A stretch of 12,060 bases of DNA from assembly GCA_028565715.1 (NCBI GenBank), contig JAOXYC010193465.1, positions 1 to 12,060 of the forward strand, read 5' to 3'. Each line of letters begins with the position of its first letter. Position 1 is the first letter of the stretch. The position numbers were made by a program, and so were the translations under genes. Shown piece by piece: positions 1 through 9,300 of the stretch. The notes below the pieces were generated by a model, which was given only the letters and a program-made list of their open reading frames with translations, did no database searches and was not told where the DNA came from. Source of the DNA: Phoronis pallida. Lineage: Eukaryota; Phoronida; Phoronidae.

Positions 1-1737
1 CTGGTGATTGAGAAGCAAAAAATTGTTTTTATACAACTATTACCATGGTAACCTTTAAACAATTTTTAGCAAGTTACTAAACCAGTGGGAAAGTCAAGGT
101 ATCTTGGAAGATTGGAGACAGAATGAACGATTTTGAACATAACAAATCCATGAAGACTCAAATCCCTGATTTTAAAGTTTGAATAAAAAAAGCTAGGTTT
201 TTACTAGTTTCACTTTGAGATCTAACAAATTTAATCCAATTATCACAACAATATACGTACTCAATGTTTCTACAGACAGCCCTAAAATAAGTCAAGCATT
301 TTCATTGTACCCCTTATACATCACTTGACTTGAGGACACAAAACAGATCCCTTTTTCTAAGAAATTTTCATCAATGTCAGCTGAGTGATATGCTTTACAA
401 TATAATGCGTTTTCTTCTATTGTTTCAAATTTAATGCTTTGTACATGTTTAGTATTATTCTATAAACCTGATTGCAACTTGACAAAATGTTTGGTCAAAG
501 TATAAAAATCACTTTATCATTTGAAAATTCCAGAAAAAGTACTAAATTTCTTATTTTAAATCATCTTTACAACATAGACAGCTCATGTAAAAATAATTGA
601 TTTTCTGTAGTTGCAAATCTGTGGAACAAAGTTTCATCTCAAAACAATTATTGATTTATAATCTGACATTGTATACAAATTTACAAAACACGCATTATCT
701 CAGTTCAGCTAGTACTAGTTGTAAATTAGAATTGAATCATTTTATAATTTCCTCGCCGACTCGCCGTACAATAGCTCATCTTTGAATTATTCAGGATAAA
801 GCTACGTTACACCACTGCGAATGTCTTAAGTATTAAATTCCTCACTCTGAGAATGGCTAATCTCTCGTCCAACGTTCAATGAACTTTAACCTGTGGAAAA
901 ACTTGAAAAATGGCTGTCCCATTAATCACGTCTTCTTAATAATTTATACCAATTGTTGTAGTTGATATGCAACTTACACGAGAGCGACTAACTAAATGTT
1001 GCTCCTGTATCAAGACACCCTTAGATAATAACTGTTTTCATGGTAAAAAGACTCCTCACATCCTTGCTTTGAAAACAAACTGTGTTATTTGGACCTTGGA
1101 ACTTTCACCAGCAAATACCCAAACACATAGGTCTACGGTGAGAGTCCAAAGCTGTTTCATAACACAAGAAAATGAAGCTATTTCAATCACCCAAGCTTGA
1201 CCAGAAAAGGCAACAAATCCATAAGCACTACATGATTATTTCTTGGGTAAAGAAGTTTAGAGAACAAGAGATCTCGCCAGAAAAGCTTACTTATTGGAGA
1301 GCAGTACAGTACGTGAGTACGACCTTGTCAAAATGACAGCTTCCAATGTATCTAAAGTAGTGAACTTTAGAACTTTGACCTAGATTTAAGTGGGGATCAG
1401 CTGGTAACAAGATGATTAGAGGTCTGACTTAAGTTTGTATACAGATTCATTTATTAAATGTCAGTAATTATCAAATAGGTCAAAATGGAGGTTCAAAAGT
1501 AAAGTTACTTCGAAAGAACAGCGCTCATGTTCATCCTCATGTTAGTGAAAGTACATATGACATTTGTTACATAATAATACAGACCATCAGTGAAAAAAAG
1601 GGAGATTGAGAAGCAATTGCGAAGTGGTATTCTTTACCTACTAGAGAGTCAATTTTGGGAGAACAAAACTCTATGGTAAAGCACTAAGAATGATTCGTGC
1701 AACTTTTAACCAATCTTGACTTAAAATTGAAATCAAA

Positions 1738-1995
1738 CAAGGGGTCCTTGTCTCTCCCGCAGCCCGGCTCAACCGCTGTTCTGTTCTAACAGTGCGATAA
1801 GCAAGTCTCGTTGATGACGTCACTCCGCTTAAACTCAATTGTAACTTGATCTCTACTTTCGGTAAAAATACCGGAAGACCCCCTGCGATTGATACAGTCC
1901 CTCGACCCGAGTCGAAGGGGCAGCACAGAGCAGTTCAGCTCTAAAGGGGTTGCTGAGGGTTGGTATTTTCTCACTGGATTTTTGTTTTCCATGGC
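1738..1995. repeat. GC-rich anonymous block, possible interspersed repeat
   Basis: This stretch is clearly more GC-rich than the AT-rich sequence on both sides and contains several short self-complementary pieces: TCGACCCGAGTCGA, AGAGCAGTTCAGCTCT and CGGTAAAAATACCG. It also holds a perfect CRE-type octamer TGACGTCA at 1815-1822. Two overlapping minus-strand open frames cross it in different phases with no recognisable domain, so coding is doubtful. The composition fits a mobile-element fragment, but I see no clear terminal repeats or target duplication, so borders are approximate. Confidence 0.35.
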
Positions 1996-2873
1996 CTGGG
2001 AAAATAACATTTTTTAAAACAACAACTGCATTCAAAGCTAGACTTGCACAACGACTTCGAAATCTGCATTTCATTGGAATTTTTTGTCTTTAATCTCAAG
2101 GGATATAAATCAAGATTTTAAGTGCAAATTTCAAGAATATGAAATTTTTCAAATTCCTAATCAAAACAACTTACATCTCATCTCAGATGAATAAAATCAA
2201 CCCATGATAAAAATAACATCAAAATACAGATTAAAAAAATGCACCTAACGACCCCCTCCGTGATGTCATCATGATCAAGCACTGAACTGAACAAACAGGT
2301 TATGCAGAGGTAATGTTGATATTATGTCATTATTTTAGGGACTTTTTGTGGAGTTTAAACTTTGTATTGTAAATCTTAGATAACGTGGGGTGAATAGCGA
2401 CCTCTTGTTTTAGTGGCATACTTGGCACAGTGTCCTCAACATGAACTTGATTTATACCCTAGTCATGACCTGGACTACTCTTAACCTGGTTTCAGTGAAA
2501 AATTAACATTCGTGTTCATAACACATTTGATTTTGATTGAATATAAAGTCAACCCAACTAAATTGTGTAATAATGATCCATAATAATAATAAATTGTGGT
2601 ACCGTTTATTTTCAACATGCAGTCTTGAAGTTGTGTATAAAGTCGAAAATTGATGAAACTTAACTGAGGAAGTCAGTGTGCAATCTCTGGATGTCTTGGG
2701 TAAGACTCACTGGGCCGAACAACCAGGATGCCATCAGGGTAACACAACTGAATTTTCCACCACGTTTTCACCGATGGTTGCGAAAGTGAAACTCCGGCTT
2801 GAAGGCTAGACAATTAGACGACATCAAATTCTGAATTTTTCTTCTTTAGAATAAATTTTTATACTTGAAAAGA

Positions 2874-2940
2874 CAGGGACTGGGAATCAAACCGACAACT
2901 CCTATTTGCTGACATGTGCTCTAGATAATACCCCTCATTC
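2874..2940 (-). repeat. Degenerate tRNA-like SINE head
   Basis: On the minus strand GGTTTGATTCC resembles a tRNA B box (GGTTCGANTCC, one mismatch) inside a partial T-arm. About 30-40 bases upstream, a TATCTAGAGC stretch resembles a decayed A box. The arrangement matches the two better-preserved tRNA-like heads in this gene (8661-8722 and 8926-8995), but it is more eroded and could be chance. Confidence 0.35.
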
Positions 2941-3014
2941 ATTTTTCCCGCGAAAGTTATTTATATGATACCAGTTGGTTTATTTTAGTTAATTACTTGT
3001 CATTCGCCTCTTCA

Positions 3015-3049
3015 CCGATGATGGAATAAGTCTTTCCGAAACGTTTGTC
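3015..3049 (+). ncRNA. Hammerhead-ribozyme-like motif, probably decayed
   Basis: The order is CCGATGA (canonical CUGAUGA with U4 changed to C), one extra T, a GGAA/TTCC stem (3023-3026 with 3034-3037, 7-nt loop), then GAAAC, a GTTT loop and GTC at 3047-3049. GAAAC-GTTT-GTC matches the tiny stem III and cleavage triplet known from hammerheads of Penelope-like elements. The core base change, the extra T and poor stem I pairing (sequence before CCGATGA against that after GTC) argue against activity. A shared 10-mer, TTCACCGATG, also occurs at 2767-2776. Confidence 0.25.
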
Positions 3050-3190
3050 CGTTGTATATAGTTTTGTGTTTGTATATATTTCTTCAATATGGATATATTT
3101 ACGAAATCATGCGTCTTGCTTTTTCTGCTACCAATACCTTGAGACTGATATGCACTTGATATGAAAGTAACCGCTATTTATTACACGTAC

Positions 3191-3321
3191 CCCTTGCAAT
3201 ACGCAGCACACGCATCACACGTATGATTGTGGGATTGATAGGGATGACATCTGTATCCATCTCCTCTAGTATTATTCCTACTATGGATAATACTACTATC
3301 AACATGTCTAGCTGGTTCCAT
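3191..3321 (-). CDS. Cav3: Cav3 exon: domain IV S3 and first part of S4
   Basis: 131-nt exon (one base completing Arg, 43 codons, one trailing G) between CTTTCAG and GTACGT. It encodes [20 protein letters not shown] (S3), the S3-S4 loop [11 protein letters not shown], and S4 as [12 protein letters not shown] with four arginines at every third position. It ends one base into the next codon; Val would be expected there (RIARV in the family). The frame runs only four codons into the intron (GTCNK, then a stop), which marks the real exon end. The rest of S4, S5, the domain IV pore and S6 must lie beyond position 1. Confidence 0.96.
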
Positions 3322-6300
3322 CTGAAAGTATAAAAACAAGTTGGGAAAGTGATTTTAGGTACGAACCATTCTCCACATCTCAATAATTCTAAAATATAAA
3401 CCTCATGGATGAAAATAATTTTTTGCATTTTTTTTTATTTGAATAAAATATAAAGAAATCCGATAACTAAAGATGAAAGTGCTGATCCTCTTGATGGATA
3501 CATCTGTAAAATGAAGTAAATTTGAGTAAAAGAAATACAGAATAAAGCACAATGCCGTAATTCCAATTAAAGAATTTTAAAAAGGTTGAAACTGGTTTTT
3601 GTTTCTTTTCTTAGCGTCTTATAAAACTTACCCAGTTACAAAATTTGTTTGAATGTTTTATCACAATTAAACAGTCATAAGCAAAAAAAGGACATAAAAT
3701 GTTTTCTCTTAAAATTTTACTGAAAGGAAGCAGCTGAAATGTCATAATTTATGTGACTAGTAATTGTAAAGCCTCAGAAAATATTTTAGTGGAAAAGCAA
3801 TAATATTAAAACTTACCTTTCTCTGAAATATGGTACTACACCTAGTGCAATATTTTTCAAAAAGGCTTCAATGATGAAGACTGATGTGAAGAAATAATTG
3901 AAGATCTTGAGCGCATACTCCAGTTTCTGTAAAAAAACAAAAAACACCAATATTTCATCTGTGCAAATTTAACATCAGTGATATTCGACAACTTCTCCCA
4001 AAGAAACTGTACTCATTTTCAGAGGATCATTAATCAAGAGTAGGGGAAATTGGGAAATTCTTGTCCCACTCTGGATTCTTGATAAACAAGAAAAAATCAA
4101 TTTAACAACACTTTTTACAGAAAGAATTAAATCAATTGGAATTTTCCAAAATTGACAAACATCATCATTCTAGATTATGAAAAATCATGTACCATAACTA
4201 AGACTCAATATACGGTATATTGGGTCCTAGACCATAATCAATAAAAACAAAACAAAGAAGACAAAGAATACATAAATGTATGCTTTCACTGGCCGAAAGC
4301 GATACACTTTTCCATCTCTACGAATGGATGCCTTAAAACCAGAGACCGTAAATATAGAGACTTTCCACTCTACAATGTTGCTGTGTAAAAAAGCGTGCGC
4401 GTGAGTTTTGCTTACAGCAGACGGGGCGCTACTAGTGGTACCTATTGGATGTTGAGTAATTTCTTAGCCATAAGCAGAAAACACAGGGGGATCGGACAAC
4501 TTTGAGTTGCGATAACTTCCGAAATAATTGACGAAATATTGCTGTAATGGCAATTATTTGCTAAGTCAAGTACAAAGATAAGTTAAATCGACAAATATAA
4601 TTGAACAGACAAAAATAAAAAATCGATGGGTGCAAAAATCATGAGACTTGGGCGTCTTGTCAATTATAAGGTCTTTGTTAAAACCACATGGACTAAATAC
4701 CACCGGCATTTTGTAGAATTCAAGCGCCATGGTGATGACATTGAGCCCGATGATGAATGCGTGTTTTAACTTGAACTAGCATGTGGTCATCTATTGGCGA
4801 CTAAGAACATAACACTTACCGCTGGCATTTCGTAGAACTCCAGCGCCATGGTGATGACATTGAGCCCGATGATGAATGCAATGACTAGATCAAAATATTT
4901 GTTCATACAAATCTTGTGAAGCATGAGTCGATACTTGGAGTACTTGGTGTAGTAAGGGAGTTCTTTGTTTTCTGAAATAGTGACTTGAATAATATGACTG
5001 TAATCTGTAAGGAGTGATTTGAGAGCTTTGCATCCGATGAGAAGTCAAACCTACGCTAAGTGTAGGTTGTATCGGACACAAATCACCCATTTATATATTT
5101 TTTGAATTTTTTTTACTCAATTGCAAGTTATATGTGTGTAAGTGGGCAAAATCTTGTCATTTAAACAAGTCCTGTTGAAAATCACGTTCTATTTTGTTTT
5201 AATCAACTTTGTTGATAAACGTTCAATGATGCAAGTTATGTTCAACAAAGAACTCAACAAAATATCTACTAGTTAATTTCCTTTTTGACGGCAGACCTGG
5301 ACCAAAGCAGAGAGACAGTAACTTTGAGCAAAAAAACATCAAAACTTTGAGAGAGAACAGCTTGTAAAGAATTTTCTAAATTGTTGTACTGCAGATTTAT
5401 CTGACACAGGCTTTTAAGCCTGTGTCCTTTTAAGGGATGCAAAACACAGAATACAATTTCCGGGCTAGGTATGATAAAGTTTCAAAAGTGTTTAGAAATC
5501 AGTTAAAACTGATTTCTAAACACTTTTGAATCACATTTTTGTCAAGCAACAAATGTGTTTGAATATGTTCTGAAATGTGTGATTTTTGATACTAGGCAAT
5601 AGAATTGTAACTATCCTCAATATGCCATTGAAGGATAAATTCAATCTGCATATTAAAAAAAACATTTAAATCTAAACATTGGTGAGGACCGTAAAATCTA
5701 TTGGTGAGGATACATTTAACACATGTGACTAAGCGACATACAGAGATTCTTCTATTGACTGCGAGAGATTGTAAAACTATTGAGACTAAGCTAAGCTAAA
5801 AACAAACACAACACACTAACCACTAAGTGGCCTACTTAATTCTTGCTCAGCGAACTTTCTCGCCCTTTTCGCTGCTCTCAATAGACGTTCTTCTTCTTCT
5901 TGATCTTTACGACACTTATGAAAGTTTTCCACAACCACGCCCACAAACATGTTGAGAACGAAGAAACTGACCAATAGCAGGAAAGATATGAAATATAACA
6001 TCCGCCATTCATTGTAGTTCTCAATAGGCTGAAAGAAAAGTGTTGAGTTATTATAATTATAAAAGTTGCACATCTTTAATAAAAGCAAAATTTGACTTTT
6101 ACTCAGATTCTGCTTTTATTTAACTGTGCTTAACAATTAAAATTGTTCAATTAAAAATTATAAACTTCTTACCTGCAGTTTTAAAAAAATTGAAAAGAGA
6201 AAAATGTCACATTTTAAAGTAGGCATGTTTGGTCAAAAAACAAGTCTGACTGTTTTCGGGCAAATTTTCCAGAAAGCTTTGTGAAAGTGGCCAAAAACAA

Positions 6301-9300
6301 ACTTCCTTTTTTAATGTTACACATGATGCTGTAAATATTAAAAATAATTTTTTATAAGTGTGTCTCTAATTGTTGAAATGTTCCTTTTTTAAGGAACACA
6401 GGGCCTAGGACCATCGTGACCATGCATCTTTTGGACTTTTGATTGTACTAGGTGAATCAACTAAATGATTCATTTTTCTAACAAACCTGTTGATCAATGC
6501 CCACAGCATCTAGACCAGTATACATGATGTTAACCCAGCCATCTCTCGTAGATAACACAAATAATGCCATTAACGCCTGTAATAAATAAAATACATTAAA
6601 ATTCACTCTGAACCTGGAGTAAAAATAAAAAATCCGAGCATAAGAATCTGAAGCTCTAAATGTGAAAAATAGAGTATGCTAAAATAATTGCAAAACAAAT
6701 TTTTGAGTATTTAATTCAAATGTTCATGAAAACAACAAAATTAATTAATGTAGTCGTAACCTTTGATAAGAGCCAGGCGGATTAGCTTAGTTGGTAGTGC
6801 TTCGGACTCATAATCGAAAGGTTGTGGGTTCGGATCCCGCCATGGGCAGTCCGTTGTGTCCATGAACAAGGCACTTTACTGGCCTTGCTCCAGTCTACTC
6901 AGCTGGGAATGAGTAGGCCTACTGGCTACAGTAGGTAAGTAACTTGCAATAGACTAGTGTCCTGTCAAGGAAAAGTTGCCCAACTCTCATCTGCTCATGC
7001 TAAAGAAACCGGGATAGAATCTGGCCCTATGTGCCATCAGGCACGAATAAGGATTTACTTTTGACAACCTTCTATAAGGCTTTACATGGACGTTGAGAAA
7101 ATTACTTTTTGGACACCCTGTATGGTTCAGACTATGAAAAACATCATTACCATTGACCTTTCTCAACTGATAACTTACCTGGCCTAAGTCATCAAAGTTA
7201 TATTTCTGATTGATCCATTTGAATCCGTGGTCAATACAGTCAGTTTTGTTGTGAATGCCAGTCACATTATTTGCATTGCAGTAAAAAAGCATTCCTTTGA
7301 AGAGCTGGAAATAACACAGAATATCATTCAGTAATGAAAATGTTTAGGCAATAAAATTTTGAGAAAAGAAAAACAAGGAACTAAATTTGGTATCACATTC
7401 TATGTTGCAGGCACATTAAAAGACCAACAAAAAACTCACTTTAAAAACAAATTAACCTATTTTTATGTAGAAACGTTTTACAGATTAACTAAATCATTTC
7501 TGATTTTCCATTAAAGTACCCAACATGATCGAATAGTTACTTCACAGTGTAAATTTCTTATATATTGTTTTTAATCAAACTTTTCGGTTGCGTAAACTAT
7601 GTATTTCTATCAAAACTAAACTCACCTGAACTCCAAGTATGCCAAAAATAATAAAAAATGTACAACAAATCAACACAATATTTCCAATGGGTCGTAGCGA
7701 TGATAACAGTGTCTCAACAACTAACTTCAGTCCGGGAGCACGATTTATCAACCTCAGTGGTCGAAGAGTTCTTAGAAGACGGAGCACACGTAGAATGCCA
7801 AATATCCGAGGACTATTTGCTGCAGTGAAGGATACTAGTAGATCAGTGACAGATATAATCACGAGGAAACAGTCCATGATGTTCCAGCCACTTTTCATGT
7901 ACGCATGTTTCCCGACAAAGAAACCTTTTGCAATTATCTGAAATAGAAAATGTTTTGATGCAAATATTTATCATTGAACTTTCTATAACTGTATTCTCCT
8001 AATAAGAGCCAAAAGTTAAGGGGGAGAATACCCATAGGCGAGCCCTTTTTTGTGGTTTTCACTTCATTTTTCTAATACTTGCAAAGTTTTGCATGAAACC
8101 TCAATAATTACTTTTAAGTTTTTAAAAAACTACTCAATTTTTAGGATGAAAGCATGCATGTTGACGTTCATTAAGGTGTCAAAGAGGGGCAAATATGTAT
8201 GTTTGATTTAATGTTATTGTAAAGCGCCTTGTTTTTAATGGCGCTATATAAATAGCAATTAATAAATAAATTTAAAAAATAAAGAAATATAAGTAAAATT
8301 GTCTTATTCAAAATTTCAAAAAAATTAAATAATGTTACTTCCCAAATATACTCAATCTCACTATTTTCACATCTTACCTTGACAGACATTTCCGAGAAGA
8401 AGAGTACGGTGAATATATAGTTACTGTATGTGAGGAACTGTCTCTCTATACTGCCTGGTGGTATTGATGGTCGTTCCATGGCTAGAGTGATACAGTTCAG
8501 CGCTATCACAAACAGAATGGAGTAGTCAAACTCTTGCTTCGACACAAGATGATGACACAGCTTTCTCAGTCTGTAATATAAAGTAACAAATGAATGTAAA
8601 GTTGTTGTTTTTTCAGATAAGAGAGTTGTTGAAAATAAGTACGAAAAAAATTTGCATTTAGATGTGGGAATCGAACCCATGGTAGCTTATAGACTAGGTG
8701 AGTGCTCTACTAACTAAGCTTTTGAAACAAACATGACGGGAACAGCAAATTAATCGATTTTATTTCCAACCTCCGTTTCTCTATAACTAACTGTGTCACA
8801 GCAGTGATCTTTAGTCCTACGATCCTATTTTATTTATATTATTTATAAAACCTCTTAAAAAGAGAGAAAAATATATTAACCATAATTAATATCAATATTT
8901 AAAAACAGAGAAATTCAGAACTGAACTGGGAATCGAACCCAGGTCTCCCTGATAGCCGGTCAGATACTGTACCACCTGAGTTAACCAGCTCCTACTATTT
9001 ACTGTGCCAGTATATTAATTACCCAATGATTGGTGCTGTGACCCTTTCACACAAGGATTTTGTTTGCTTTGAAAAAATTGATAACTTATAATTCTATGAA
9101 AAGAAATGCCGGCAGGATAACTTACTGATTGTGTGTTGAGAAAATATAGAGTGAGTACTCATGACGCGTCTTGAAACAACCTTTAGCCTCTGGAAAGCAT
9201 CTAAAACATGCCCATGACTGAAAAAAAATGTATGATATAAATAATTTTTTTTTTCAAAACGCAACTCAATAAACCGTGATAATTTCCTTTATTATGGCAT

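Larger units (their letters stand above)
1..3190 (-). other. Cav3: Downstream Cav3 intron, cut by the window edge
   Basis: The domain IV S4 exon donor is at 3190-3189. Reading the minus strand down to position 1, I find no sequence for the rest of S4, S5, the pore or S6. The intron is therefore at least 3.19 kb, far longer than the 321-893 bp introns seen upstream in the same gene. Its contents are listed separately: a GC-rich block near 1738-1995, a degenerate tRNA-like head near 2874-2940 and a hammerhead-like motif near 3015-3049. Short open frames at 597-785 (+), 967-1200 (+) and the two overlapping minus frames at 1786-2074 show no recognisable domain. Nothing is evident in 1-1700. Confidence 0.7.
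4972..5820 (-). other. Cav3: Cav3 intron (domain III S6 exon to domain IV S1 exon)
   Basis: 849-bp AT-rich intron with GTTAGT donor and TATTTCAG acceptor. It contains the hairpin cluster at 5403-5557. The open frame at 4890-5090 is read-through of the S1 exon in a wrong phase and is not coding. Confidence 0.85.
8571..9125 (-). other. Cav3: Cav3 intron (pre-S1 exon to domain III S1-S2 exon)
   Basis: 555-bp intron that contains two tRNA-like SINE heads in the gene's orientation (8926-8995 and 8661-8722). The remainder is AT-rich. Confidence 0.85.

Noticed and set aside
967-1200. 77-codon plus-strand frame and the 62-codon frame at 597-785
   Set aside because: There is no recognisable domain and composition matches the intron. 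Both lie inside the large downstream intron.
2250-2284. Inverted partner of the CRE-bearing segment at 1791-1822 (terminal repeats of one element)
   Set aside because: AGTGC and TGATGACRTCAC occur in opposite orientation at both places, but the spacing between them differs and the matching stretch is too short to claim terminal inverted repeats.
5403-5530. CRISPR-like or bacterial terminator hairpins
   Set aside because: The genome is clearly eukaryotic, repeats are not periodic, there are no spacers, and the hairpins sit in a spliced intron.
6770-6846. Functional tRNA-Met gene
   Set aside because: A and B boxes are good, but no acceptor stem forms, the anticodon stem lacks a base and a SINE body follows directly.
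7639-7941. 100-codon open frame on the plus strand
   Set aside because: It lies antisense over the domain III S3-S5 exon. The minus-strand reading is clearly Cav3, and the plus frame is a shadow rich in Arg and Ser from complementing the S4 codons.
8571-8680. Upstream extension of the S1-S2 open frame (to 8680)
   Set aside because: It runs through the ATTACAG acceptor into intron and a tRNA-like head. Cav3 similarity starts exactly after the acceptor and the previous exon joins there in frame.
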